Below are positions 1 to 8,260 of a DNA stretch of 64,000 nucleotides, one piece after another. The stretch comes from Gemmatimonadota bacterium (lineage in GTDB: Bacteria > Gemmatimonadota > Gemmatimonadetes > Gemmatimonadales > Gemmatimonadaceae), in assembly GCA_016704465.1 (NCBI GenBank), contig JADJAD010000001.1, positions 496,001 to 560,000 of the forward strand. The letters are read 5' to 3'. The translations under genes and the position numbers were made by a program. The notes under the pieces are model-generated. The model searched no databases. It worked only from the letters and a program-made list of their open reading frames with translations, and was not told where the DNA came from. The number at the start of each line of letters is the position of its first letter. Position 1 is the first letter of the stretch.

Positions 1-380
1 TGGTTCGTCCCGGCATCGGTCCAGTAGTAGGTGATCCACGCCACCGCGCCCCGCACCGTCACCTGGCTGTTGTGCATGTCGGTGCGCACCCCCTTGGCGC
101 GCTGCAGGTAGTCGGTCATGGACCGGACCTCCATGGCCTTCCCCTCGGAGAGGTAGGCATCGGTCTCACCAAACTGCGTGAAGTCCGGGTGCACGAACGT
201 CGCGTACCGTTCCGCATCGCCCGCCTCGATCGCCGCCCACATCTGCGTGAGCGTTGCGCGGACTTCGTCGGCGTCCCGCGCCGTCGACGACGCCCCCTGT
301 GCCCCCTGTGCCCACGGCGCCGACGGAAGGGCAATGAGCAGGAGCACGGCGGCTCGAAGAAATCGCAAGGCTAACCGCAT
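1..380 (-). CDS. Secreted SnoaL-like / DUF4440 (NTF2-fold) protein, C-terminus beyond window
   Basis: The gene starts at an ATG at 380 and runs off the left edge, so only about 126 residues are visible. Residues 1-27 form a signal peptide (RFLRAAVLLLIALPSAPWAQG), so the product is exported. The mature part has the helical N-terminus of small NTF2-like proteins (residues RDADEVRATLTQMWAAIEAG), then a stretch that fits the SnoaL/DUF4440 pocket (HPDFTQFGE). No catalytic role can be assigned; members range from ketosteroid-isomerase-like enzymes to binding proteins. A short in-frame repeat (AQGAQGA) follows the signal peptide. The family call is fairly secure, the function unknown. Confidence 0.7.
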   Translation of the reverse strand, partial: MRLALRFLRAAVLLLIALPSAPWAQGAQGASSTARDADEVRATLTQMWAAIEAGDAERYATFVHPDFTQFGETDAYLSEGKAMEVRSMTDYLQRAKGVRTDMHNSQVTVRGAVAWITYYWTDAGTN

Positions 381-472
381 GGCACGCACCGGGAGAGTGG
401 AAGAAAGGAGGCCGCTGCGGCGCCTGCGCGCCGCCTCGCGGAGTGGTCGGCATCAATCCGATGGCAGCGCCC

Positions 473-1513
473 TCATGACCGGCAGTCGCTTAACGCGACC
501 GGCACCATCGTGCCCGAGACGCGCTGCCCGGCACGCATCCCTCCCACCACCCAGCCCGTGTCGCCAACCACCGCCAGCGCGCGATGATCCATCGTGGCCA
601 CCGGCATCGGGGGGAGCGCCTGCCAGCGGCTGGTGCGTGTCTCGAACGCCAGGACCGTCGCCAGTGGTGACGACGGCTGGCCATCGTAGCCGATGCCGTT
701 GTAGTTGTAGGGATTGCCCGTCCCCCCGGCAAAGATGATCCGCCCCCCGCATCGCCCCACGGCGGCGCGGTAGAGCGACGGTCCCGGGTGCGCCGGGCCG
801 GCGCGCCAGGCGATCTCGGTGGGGCGCGCGGAGTTGATCGTCCCGATCCACACTTGCGAGTGCAACCGATATTTCACGTCACCGGACTGCCGCACCGCAC
901 CATCGACGTACACGATCGTCGCGCCAGCCAGCTCGCCGCTGTGGCCAAAGACTCCCGGGCCGGGAATCGGGGTCCCGACGGACCACGCGTCGAGCACCGC
1001 ATCGTAGACCTGCACGTCCCGCACGTTGTCGGTGTCGTGCCACCCCGACACGAGATAGACCAGCGAATCGCGATACACACCGCTCACGGCGTCGTCGACT
1101 GGCACCGGTATGTCGCGTCCCCTGCTCCACCGTCCCGTTCGCGGATCGAAGACGTCGACCGACGGAAGCGACCGCTCGCCGCCTAACGAATCGACGGTGT
1201 AGCCACCGAAGATGAACCACCGCCCGCGCACGACCTGTGCGGTGGCCGCCAGGCGCCCCTGGTCGCCCGGCACGTCGGGCAACGCACGCCACTCACGTGT
1301 GGCCGACGACCACGCCGCGGCCCGGCGCGTGATCCCCGACCATCGGCGCGTGCTATCGACGCCGAGGGCGGTGAAGACCCACCAGTCGCCACCCACGCGC
1401 CCGGCCGCCACTGCATTGTTGGAGACGGGTACGAGCCCGCGCCCACCCTCCTGTGCCACGAGGGGAGCGGCCGACAGGACGCAGGCGAAGGTCAGGGTGA
1501 CGGAGAGACGCAT
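473..1513 (-). CDS. Secreted Kelch-repeat beta-propeller protein
   Basis: A 346-residue protein with a signal peptide (MRLSVTLTFACVLSAAPLVAQ) and several Kelch-type blades: repeated patterns of a Trp or Tyr, a double Gly and a following variable strand (FIFGGY, YLVSGW, IIFAGG, WVVGGM). Such exported Kelch propellers include sialate epimerases and galactose-oxidase-like proteins, but no copper or active-site residues can be identified here. An upstream Met at 1591 would add 26 residues before the signal peptide, so the ATG at 1513 is preferred. It is a single gene, followed 92 bp later by the partial SnoaL-like gene on the same strand. Confidence 0.75.
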   Translation of the reverse strand: MRLSVTLTFACVLSAAPLVAQEGGRGLVPVSNNAVAAGRVGGDWWVFTALGVDSTRRWSGITRRAAAWSSATREWRALPDVPGDQGRLAATAQVVRGRWFIFGGYTVDSLGGERSLPSVDVFDPRTGRWSRGRDIPVPVDDAVSGVYRDSLVYLVSGWHDTDNVRDVQVYDAVLDAWSVGTPIPGPGVFGHSGELAGATIVYVDGAVRQSGDVKYRLHSQVWIGTINSARPTEIAWRAGPAHPGPSLYRAAVGRCGGRIIFAGGTGNPYNYNGIGYDGQPSSPLATVLAFETRTSRWQALPPMPVATMDHRALAVVGDTGWVVGGMRAGQRVSGTMVPVALSDCRS

Positions 1514-1691
1514 GCGATGTGGTCGCGTCGGCGGCGAAGGAAAGAGCGCGAGGAGCGCGAGCGAGCAGCACGAGTGAGGCTCGGGAAACATCCTCGTCCC
1601 CGCCGCAGTCGCAAGTGCAGGCTCGCATCCGCAGGGCTCACGACGTCAGAACCCGCAATCGCTGCACCCCGGTTGCCATCATCGCCGCGTC

Positions 1692-2774
1692 ATGGCCCGC
1701 ACGCGCATTGACCGAGGGAGCGACCGGATCGAGATTCGACGGATCTTCTCGCGTGGTGTCGTCGTGAATCGACCCGCTCGCTCCGGCCCGTCCAACGTCT
1801 CGCGCTCGAGACGCACCTCGATCGTGGCGGCGCTCGCTCTCCTGCTCGGAGTGCCGGTCGTCGGGCGCGTCCGCGCCGAAGCGGCTGGCGGTGCGCCCGG
1901 TACCGTCCCACCCACACTACTCGCGACTCGCAGTGGCGAGCGCCGCGAGGTCGGCACGACCACAGGAATAACCGAAGCGCGAGCCGACACGATCGCCCCG
2001 CGTCCCCCGCTCTGGGCGCTCACCTGGAGCGATGAGTTCGACGGGCCAGCTGGGGGCGCGGTCAGCGCGCTGCACTGGAACGCCGAGATCGGCGACGGCT
2101 GCGACGCAGGCAACTGCGGCTGGGGCAACGAGGAGAAGCAGCGCTACACCAGCGGCACGGAGAACGCCGCCCTCACCGGAAGCGGGATGCTGGCCATCAC
2201 CGCACGACGAGACCCCGATGGCCCGCGCTGCTACTACGGACCGTGTCGCTACACCTCGGCGAAGCTCACCACGCGTGGCAAGGTGACGCCGCGTTTCGGC
2301 CGCGTGGAGGCACGGATCAGAATTCCCACCGGGCAGGGGCTGTGGCCCGCCTTCTGGATGCTCGGCGCCGGCTTCCCCGCCACGAAGTGGCCGGACTGCG
2401 GTGAGCTGGACATCATGGAGCACCACGGGAGCAAGCCCGGCAACGTCAGTTCAGCGATGCATGGCCCCGGGTACAGCGGCAACGCAGCCCTGGTCCACGA
2501 GCATACCCCCCCGGGGGCAGACTTCACCCGCGACTTTCATCGCTACGCCGTGGAGTGGGACAGCGCCCAGGTGCGCTTTTCGGTGGATGACGTCGTGCAC
2601 TTCATCGTGCGACGCGGCGAGGTGGCCGCGCCCAAGGTGTGGGCGTTCGACCACCCGTTCTACATCATCCTGAACCTGGCCGTTGGCGGCACCTTCGACG
2701 GCGACCCGGCGTCGGACGCGGTCCTGCCGGCCACGATGCTGGTGGACTACGTGCGCGTGTACGAGCGGCAGTAG
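1692..2774 (+). CDS. Secreted glycoside hydrolase family 16 (endo-beta-1,3(4)-glucanase type)
   Basis: About 360 residues. After a basic N-terminus and a hydrophobic signal segment (residues ~38-55), the mature part is a complete GH16 domain. It begins WSDEFDG and carries the retaining catalytic signature GELDIME (nucleophile E238, D240, acid/base E243), then the usual FHRYAVEWD and a C-terminal strand ending YVRVYE. Family members cleave beta-1,3 or mixed-linkage glucans such as laminarin outside the cell. The start is uncertain: no clear ribosome site precedes the ATG at 1692, and a GTG at 1764 would give a more normal signal peptide. A strong hairpin at 2785-2810 follows the gene. Confidence 0.9.
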   Translation: MARTRIDRGSDRIEIRRIFSRGVVVNRPARSGPSNVSRSRRTSIVAALALLLGVPVVGRVRAEAAGGAPGTVPPTLLATRSGERREVGTTTGITEARADTIAPRPPLWALTWSDEFDGPAGGAVSALHWNAEIGDGCDAGNCGWGNEEKQRYTSGTENAALTGSGMLAITARRDPDGPRCYYGPCRYTSAKLTTRGKVTPRFGRVEARIRIPTGQGLWPAFWMLGAGFPATKWPDCGELDIMEHHGSKPGNVSSAMHGPGYSGNAALVHEHTPPGADFTRDFHRYAVEWDSAQVRFSVDDVVHFIVRRGEVAAPKVWAFDHPFYIILNLAVGGTFDGDPASDAVLPATMLVDYVRVYERQ

Positions 2775-2784
2775 CCGATGCACG

Positions 2785-2810
2785 CGGGGGGCGCCGACTG
2801 GCGCCCCCCG
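2785..2810. terminator. Bidirectional hairpin between convergent genes
   Basis: A perfect 11-bp G/C stem (2785-2795 with 2800-2810) and a GACT loop lie between the converging GH16 gene (ends 2774) and the amidotransferase gene (ends 2836). It has no long U-tract, but its placement suits a shared terminator. Confidence 0.65.
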
Positions 2811-2835
2811 GGCAAGCTTGCCGTCCAGCGGTGTC

Positions 2836-3597
2836 CTACTTGCCGCCGAAGCGCGCCGAGGCCTTCACGAACTCCCGGAAGACGTGTCGCGTGTGCGGAT
2901 CGGACAGCTCGAAGACCTCCGGATGCCACTGCACGCCGACGCAGAAGTAGTCGCCCGCAAGCTCCGCCGCCTCGATGAGTCCATCGGGGGCAATGGCCGA
3001 TGCCATCAGGGGCGACGCCAGCGTCTTGATGCCCTGGTGGTGCATCGAGTTCACCTGAATCCTGTCCAGCTCCATCAGGTGACGCAGCCGGCTCCCCTTG
3101 GCCAGCGTCACCTCGTGGGCGAGGTGATCGCGCTCGAAGCCGTAGTTCGGGAAGTAGTCGTGCTTGATGGCGTCCGGGTACTGCTCCTCGAGGTCCTGGT
3201 ACAACGTGCCGCCTAACGCGACGTTGATGACCTGGAGACCGCGACAGAGGCCGAGGATCGGCTTGTGGTCCTCGATCGCCCAGCGGGCCAGTTGCATCTC
3301 CGTGCGGTCGCGCGCCGGGTCGATGCGTCCGAGCCGGGGATGCGGTTCCTCATCGAAGTACCGCGGGTCCACGTCCACGCCGCCGGGAATGAGGATGCCG
3401 TCGCACACGTCGTAGGCCCCGCGCAACGCCTCGGGTTCGTCATCCAGCAGCGGGATGAGGATCGGCGACGCACCGATGAGGGTCACCGCGATGTAGTAAC
3501 GCTGGTTCATCACGACGGATTGCGGTAACCCTTCCGGAATTCCGTCGATGGAATGCAGTGTTTGCGTGGTGACTCCGATGACCGGACGTTGCGACAT
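2836..3597 (-). CDS. Class I glutamine amidotransferase-like gamma-glutamyl hydrolase (PuuD / peptidase C26 type)
   Basis: A 253-residue cytosolic enzyme. The nucleophile elbow GLCRG gives Cys118, and the WHPE motif gives His225 and Glu227, so the Cys-His-Glu triad is complete. The PGGVDVDP segment near residue 72 is typical of the PuuD/gamma-glutamyl-GABA hydrolase branch, which cuts gamma-glutamyl amide bonds. The start at 3597 is chosen because the sequence from MSQRP matches the family start; an upstream Met would add unrelated residues. It lies 450 bp downstream of an operon with a YbdK-type ligase and two ATP-grasp ligases on the same strand. It may therefore act on gamma-glutamyl-like products made there; this link is inferred. 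Confidence 0.88.
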   Translation of the reverse strand: MSQRPVIGVTTQTLHSIDGIPEGLPQSVVMNQRYYIAVTLIGASPILIPLLDDEPEALRGAYDVCDGILIPGGVDVDPRYFDEEPHPRLGRIDPARDRTEMQLARWAIEDHKPILGLCRGLQVINVALGGTLYQDLEEQYPDAIKHDYFPNYGFERDHLAHEVTLAKGSRLRHLMELDRIQVNSMHHQGIKTLASPLMASAIAPDGLIEAAELAGDYFCVGVQWHPEVFELSDPHTRHVFREFVKASARFGGK

Positions 3598-4047
3598 GCG
3601 TTTCTCCGACGTGCATGGGAGCGCGTCGCGCGCCCCCGACTGTGAGTCCTGCGTGGTCACGCCGAGCCTCTGGCGTTCCGCGAGATTCGACGTGCCTACG
3701 CCGCGACGGACGACGCGCTCGCGGTCCCGGGTTTCGGTATGCTGCAGCACAAAAAGCTAGCGGGCGCGTCCCTTCCTGCCAGTGTTGCCTGCGCGCCCGT
3801 TCCTACTAATGAGTGTCGGCTTTTGGGGGGCATCTCCCAAGCGTCGTCCGGGTACGACCATGCGGTCGCTGGGACCGTCGACGCGCCCCCGGCGACCACA
3901 GTTCCCCCAGACACAACGCTGCACCTCCCGTGCCGAGTTCCTGCGCCGCCGCCACATGAGGCGATCTCACCCCACGCCGCGGTCCGCCCACCCGACATGG
4001 CGTCGGGTGCGCCGGTGGCGGGGGGGGGCGTCGCGTGGCCTGCCGCG
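3598..4047. other. Intergenic region without a recognisable gene
   Basis: These 450 bp separate the amidotransferase start from the ligase operon end. All open frames here lack family features and look like GC-driven chance frames. It presumably holds the amidotransferase promoter, but I cannot identify -35/-10 boxes with confidence. No repeat or RNA structure stands out. Confidence 0.5.
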
Positions 4048-5157
4048 CTAGAGGACCCCTTCCTCCGTCTCGGCGATCAGCTGGTCCACGACCGCCTTGA
4101 GGTCGCCGCCGGTCTCTTCGAACACACGGATCTGCCGGTCCGCGCTGGAGCCTTGCTCGAGGATCGTGAAGGCGTACTCGACTTCCTTGCGGCTACCGAG
4201 TTCGTCGAGCACGTCATCGAGGAACCACTCGATCAACTCGCGTATCAGCGCTCGGGCGGGCAGTTCGACGTTCTTTCCGAAGTCGATGAGGTTTCCGTCG
4301 AGTCCGTAGCGCACCGCTCGCCACTTGTTCTCGTCGAGCAGTTCTGCCGAGTAGATGCGCCACGTCGTGTTGTCGCGCCGCATCTTCCACAGCTTGTAGA
4401 CGAGCGCCTGCAGGATCGCCGCAATGCACACCGCCTCGTCGACGCGCGTGCACACGTCGCAGATGCGGAACTCGAGCGTCGGGAACTGGTGGTGCGGCCG
4501 AACGTCCCACCAGATCTTGGATCCGTTGGGAATGCAGTTGGTGGCCACCAGCGTCTTGAGGTAGTTGTCGTACTCGGCCCACGAGGACAGGAAGCGCGGG
4601 ATGCCGGTGCGTGGGAAGGCGCGGAAGACGGCGCTGCGGTAGGACTTGAGCCCCGTCTTGCGCCCGATCCAGAACGGCGAACTGGTCGACAGGCACAGCA
4701 CGTGCGGCAGGAAGTAGCGCGACACGTTGCACGCATCGATCAGGAAGTCGCGGTCCTCGATTCCGATGTGCACGTGCGTCCCGAAGATGAGCAGCTGCTG
4801 CGCCAGCTGCTGCATCGCCTCCTTGGTCCCGATGTAGCGATCGAGCTGCGTGATCTCCTGCTCGGCCCAGTGCGAGAACGGATGCGTCCCCGCGGCGACG
4901 ATCTTCAGGTTGCGCCTGGCCGCCAGCTCCATCACGCTGCCGCGCAGCTGGATCAGCTGTGCCTTGACCTCGGCGGGGGTCTTGCAGATCGTCGTTCCGA
5001 CCTCGACGATGGACTGGTGCAGCTCGGGCTTCACCTGCTCCAGCACCATGTGGCCGGACTCGAGGATCTGCGTGATGTACGACTGCAACCCCCGGGTCGT
5101 GGGATCGATGATCTGGTACTCTTCCTCGACACCAATCGTTAGGCTGGGAGGTTTCAT
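4048..5157 (-). CDS. Carboxylate-amine ligase, glutamate-cysteine ligase type 2 family (YbdK-like)
   Basis: A 369-residue enzyme of the GCS2 (glutamine-synthetase-fold amidoligase) family. The N-terminal GVEEEYQIID motif (E11-E13) supplies metal/ATP-binding acids, and the HVHIG stretch and the length fit YbdK. Members join a carboxylate, often glutamate, to an amine using ATP; E. coli YbdK has weak glutamate-cysteine ligase activity. It is the last gene of a minus-strand operon after two ATP-grasp genes. The 38 bp upstream of its start are almost entirely a C-rich repeat on the mRNA strand (see 5158-5189), so it lacks a Shine-Dalgarno sequence. The true substrate is unknown. Confidence 0.9.
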   Translation of the reverse strand: MKPPSLTIGVEEEYQIIDPTTRGLQSYITQILESGHMVLEQVKPELHQSIVEVGTTICKTPAEVKAQLIQLRGSVMELAARRNLKIVAAGTHPFSHWAEQEITQLDRYIGTKEAMQQLAQQLLIFGTHVHIGIEDRDFLIDACNVSRYFLPHVLCLSTSSPFWIGRKTGLKSYRSAVFRAFPRTGIPRFLSSWAEYDNYLKTLVATNCIPNGSKIWWDVRPHHQFPTLEFRICDVCTRVDEAVCIAAILQALVYKLWKMRRDNTTWRIYSAELLDENKWRAVRYGLDGNLIDFGKNVELPARALIRELIEWFLDDVLDELGSRKEVEYAFTILEQGSSADRQIRVFEETGGDLKAVVDQLIAETEEGVL

Positions 5158-5189
5158 GGGACGGGAGACGGGGGACGGGGACGGGGGGT
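5158..5189. repeat. G-rich heptad repeat (GACGGGA-type), copy 1
   Basis: Imperfect repeats of GGGACGGGAGACGGGGGAC lie directly before the ATG of the YbdK-like gene. The plus strand is G-rich, so the mRNA of the minus-strand gene is C-rich exactly where a ribosome site should be. Runs of three or more G at short spacing could form a G-quadruplex. Confidence 0.7.
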
Positions 5190-5195
5190 CGCGAG

Positions 5196-6542
5196 CTAGC
5201 GGGGTTGGACGACCAGGGTGGGGACGGTGCTGCCGCCCCCGGCGGTGACGTTGAGCAGGGCGGCGGTGGAGAGGCGGGTCAGGATGCCCTCCATGAAGTC
5301 GCCATGGCTCACGAAGGGGGCGGTGTCGAGCATGCGATCCATGATGTGCAGGCGGCCGTCGCTCCAGCTCGGGTAGGGCTCGCTCGGGATGGCGACCTTG
5401 CGCTGTACGATGAAGGGCTGTGCGAGGGCATCGGCGATCGCCGCGGCCCACTCGGCATCGGTGACCGTCCATCCCAGCGTGATCCCCTTGCCGCCGTATT
5501 CGTCGTTGGGCTTGAGCACGAGGTGCTCCCGCTCGGCGGCCATCCACGGCACCAGGTCGATCGTCGCGCCATTGTAGCTGGTCATGCGCTCACGCACCAC
5601 GCGCGTCCACGGAATGCAGTCGTGGATCGCCTCCAGTTCGTCGGGCGAGAACAAGCCGGCGTTGGCCTCGTCGGAGAGCACGGCCAGCGACGCCTTCTTG
5701 TGAAGGATCTTGCACCGGAATCCGTCCACGAGGCAGACCGCCCGGTCACGGACGGCGCGCACGACATCGTGCTCGAGTCCGCAGGTCTCGATCAGCTCAC
5801 TGATCAGGACACGCTTGTAGATCAGGTCAGCGGGCTTGCCGGCAACCCACAGCTTGCCGCCGCGGTACTCGCAGCGTCGCGGGTCGTCGATGACCGTCTC
5901 GAGGCCGAGTCGTGTGAAGTGTTCGCGGTACAGCTCGAACTCGGTGCGCGTCGGGACATCGTCCCAGTCGAGGATCGCGATGCGCGGCCGGTTGCGCGTC
6001 CCCGAGAACTCGTGCCACGCGGCCATGATCGACCCCACGACGCCGGGGAGCGACGGCAACGTCATGATCTCGAAGCTGCGCGACAGTTCGCGGACCGCGG
6101 GGGTGTCCAGGAACGTCTCCGTCAGCGCATCGTTGTAGGCCGCCCCCGCGGGCGTCTCGGCGTTGTACTCGGTCAGCCCGAGTTGACCCGTGCCGGGCAC
6201 GTAGAAGAAGTCCAGCCGCGAGGTCGGAGACGGCCAGTCGTAGCCGGGCGCGTCGGCGAGCAGCGTCTCTTCCCAATCGAGCAGCCCGAACTGGTCGCGG
6301 AAGTCGCGATGGGCGATGGCGTGCGCGTACGTGCGCTTCATCGCCCGCATGAGCGGTCGGATGCGTCCCTGCAGCGAGGCCACCTCGCGCGGCGTGGTGA
6401 GCCGCGGGCGCAGCACCGTGCACAGCGGGCGCCCGCCGAAGATCAATCCGCGACGCGTGAGCCCGGCCTCGATGTGGGCGTGCGTCTCCTCGGCGATCTC
6501 GGGGGTCAGTAGTTCGTGGTACCGGTCGATGAGATCGTTCAT
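5196..6542 (-). CDS. Circularly permuted ATP-grasp family protein (glutathionylspermidine-synthase-like ligase)
   Basis: A 448-residue cytosolic protein. The C-terminal half carries the ATP-grasp features: a nucleotide-binding Lys in LVLKPND (K344), a glycine-rich loop YGGKG (349-353), and acidic residues following QRKVAIPSEP. Their late position is typical of circularly permuted ATP-grasp enzymes, which form amide bonds through acyl-phosphates. It starts 10 bp after the stop of the RimK-like ATP-grasp gene, so the two are certainly co-transcribed. Two ATP-grasp enzymes plus a YbdK-type ligase suggest a multi-step peptide or amide product. The substrate cannot be read from the sequence. Confidence 0.78.
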   Translation of the reverse strand: MNDLIDRYHELLTPEIAEETHAHIEAGLTRRGLIFGGRPLCTVLRPRLTTPREVASLQGRIRPLMRAMKRTYAHAIAHRDFRDQFGLLDWEETLLADAPGYDWPSPTSRLDFFYVPGTGQLGLTEYNAETPAGAAYNDALTETFLDTPAVRELSRSFEIMTLPSLPGVVGSIMAAWHEFSGTRNRPRIAILDWDDVPTRTEFELYREHFTRLGLETVIDDPRRCEYRGGKLWVAGKPADLIYKRVLISELIETCGLEHDVVRAVRDRAVCLVDGFRCKILHKKASLAVLSDEANAGLFSPDELEAIHDCIPWTRVVRERMTSYNGATIDLVPWMAAEREHLVLKPNDEYGGKGITLGWTVTDAEWAAAIADALAQPFIVQRKVAIPSEPYPSWSDGRLHIMDRMLDTAPFVSHGDFMEGILTRLSTAALLNVTAGGGSTVPTLVVQPR

Positions 6543-6552
6543 GACGCGGCGA

Positions 6553-7485
6553 TCAACGCGACGCCGTGAACAGTGCCGACCACTTGGCCTCGACGGCGGT
6601 CCGGCGCGGCTTGCGGGCCAGCTTGATCGCCAGGTCCGCCATGCCCTTCACGACCCAGTCGAAGTACGTGGGGGTGAGCGAGTACACGTCCATGTCGGGG
6701 GCGCAATTCATGAAGTCGATCGCGTACGGCACGCCGTCCTTCACGGCATACTCCAGCGAGTTCATGTCGTAGCCTAACGCCGAACAGAGCGTGCGCGAAT
6801 CCTTGACGATGCGCTCGCGCAGTGCTGGCGCGAGGTAGTCGTCGTCGACGATGTACTTGCGCGCCTTGGGGTCATACTGCATGGGGAGGACGTCCTCCTG
6901 CCCCAGGCACAGGCAGCGCACGAACTGGTCCCACTGGATGAACTCCTGCACGATCATCGTCAGCAGGCCGGACTCGTTGTAGTTCCGGATCAGTTCCTGC
7001 ACCGTGTGGCAGACGTACACCTCCTTCCAGCCACCGCCGTGCGCGTCCTTGAGGATGCACGGCATCCCCACATGGGCAGCAAGCTCGTCCCAGTCGAGCG
7101 GAAACTTGAGGTTGCGCAGCGACTCGCTGGGGACGATGCCCGGAACGTAGTCCTTGTTGGGGAGCAGGACCGTCTTCGGCGACGCGACCCCGAGCTTCGT
7201 GGCCAGCGTGGCCTCGAAGAACTTGTCGTCCGCCGACCACATGAACGGGTTGTTGATGACCGTCACCCCGTCGAGGACCGCCTTCTTGAGGTACGACCGA
7301 TACATCGGGACCTCGTGCGAGATCCGGTCGATGAGCACGGCGTACGGCACCGGTCCGTCGTGATGGTCACCGCCGAACTTCGCGAAGTCCGCCACGACGC
7401 CCTGATCCCGCTTGTTCACTTCCTCGATGAAGGCCGGGGGCCAGGACCATTCGCGTCCGACGACGAGGCCAATGTTCTTCTGCAT
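6553..7485 (-). CDS. RimK-like ATP-grasp ligase
   Basis: A 310-residue protein with the standard ATP-grasp order. A pre-ATP-grasp region precedes K146 in ILKDAHGGGWKEVY with its Gly-rich loop (149-152). An adenine-binding acidic stretch follows (IVQEFIQWDQFVR), and then metal ligands near EYAV and the FMNCAPD region. RimK-like enzymes ligate amino acids to carboxylates. It sits between an esterase gene and the circularly permuted ATP-grasp gene. A second copy of the G-rich heptad repeat occupies the 41 bp just before its start codon, leaving no Shine-Dalgarno sequence. Confidence 0.78.
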   Translation of the reverse strand: MQKNIGLVVGREWSWPPAFIEEVNKRDQGVVADFAKFGGDHHDGPVPYAVLIDRISHEVPMYRSYLKKAVLDGVTVINNPFMWSADDKFFEATLATKLGVASPKTVLLPNKDYVPGIVPSESLRNLKFPLDWDELAAHVGMPCILKDAHGGGWKEVYVCHTVQELIRNYNESGLLTMIVQEFIQWDQFVRCLCLGQEDVLPMQYDPKARKYIVDDDYLAPALRERIVKDSRTLCSALGYDMNSLEYAVKDGVPYAIDFMNCAPDMDVYSLTPTYFDWVVKGMADLAIKLARKPRRTAVEAKWSALFTASR

Positions 7486-7488
7486 GGA

Positions 7489-7526
7489 TGGGGAGGGGAC
7501 GGGGGACGGGGGACGGGAGACGGGAG
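7489..7526. repeat. G-rich heptad repeat (GACGGGA-type), copy 2
   Basis: GGGGAGGGGACGGGGGACGG and further units fill the gap between the upstream esterase stop (7529) and the RimK-like gene start (7485). Same orientation and same position relative to the start codon as the copy at 5158. Confidence 0.7.
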
Positions 7527-7528
7527 TG

Positions 7529-8260
7529 TTAGTCGTGGCCGGGGGCGTATTTTACGATCATGCGTTCCCACACGGGCCAGTCGTGGGCGAAGCCCTCCCA
7601 TTCGCGGAAGGCGTTGCCGATTCCCTTGTTCCAGAGCACGCCAGAAAACTCGATGTTCTGCTGGAAGTGCGGGTCGCCGTTGCCGATGGCAATGATGATG
7701 TCCTGGCGGCGGAGCGCGTCAAGCCGCCACTGCTCCCACTCGTTGGGAATGAACTCGAGCGGATTGCACGCGTAGACGTTTCCATCCGAGTACGACTGCG
7801 TCATCGTGCGGATGTCGTACGTGCCGCTCATCCCGATCATCCGGTGTACACGCGTGGGATGGCGCAGCCCGAAGGCCATGGCGTGATAGGCGCCGAACGA
7901 GGCACCCGCCGCGATGACGAAGGGATTCCCGTTCACGTGCTCCGTGAAGGGGAGCAGCTCATCCGTGAGGTAGCGATCGTACTGCAGGTGCCGCCAGGCG
8001 CGTTCGCCCGGGTGGATCGACTTGTTGTACCACGACGCATCGTGGTTCGTGTCCACGCACCACAGCTGCAACCACCCGCGCCGCAGGTGCTCGTACAGCA
8101 CGTCGGGCATGTACCGATTGGGCCACTCTGTGTGGTCTCCCATCGTCGTGGGAAAGGCCAGGACCCGTGCGCCACCATGCCCGAACCAGCGCACGTGCAT
8201 GTGCCGACCGACGGCCGGCGAGTACCAGACGTGATGCTGTCCAGCCACCCGCGTGCTCAT
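7529..8260 (-). CDS. Esterase-family alpha/beta hydrolase
   Basis: A 243-residue protein without a signal peptide. The nucleophile elbow AAGASFGAY places Ser121; Asp196 (NGDPHF) and His226 (FAHDWP) are the likely remaining triad members. It resembles the putative-esterase family related to esterase D and mycolyltransferase-type folds. Its start overlaps the stop of the preceding esterase gene (ATGA), showing translational coupling. In this operon it could release or transfer an acyl or peptidyl group made by the ligases; that role is inferred. Confidence 0.8.
   Translation of the reverse strand: MSTRVAGQHHVWYSPAVGRHMHVRWFGHGGARVLAFPTTMGDHTEWPNRYMPDVLYEHLRRGWLQLWCVDTNHDASWYNKSIHPGERAWRHLQYDRYLTDELLPFTEHVNGNPFVIAAGASFGAYHAMAFGLRHPTRVHRMIGMSGTYDIRTMTQSYSDGNVYACNPLEFIPNEWEQWRLDALRRQDIIIAIGNGDPHFQQNIEFSGVLWNKGIGNAFREWEGFAHDWPVWERMIVKYAPGHD

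Noticed and set aside
5205..6512. A 435-codon open frame opposite the circularly permuted ATP-grasp gene
   Set aside because: Arg/Gly-rich composition and no recognisable motifs. It is a shadow of the real gene.
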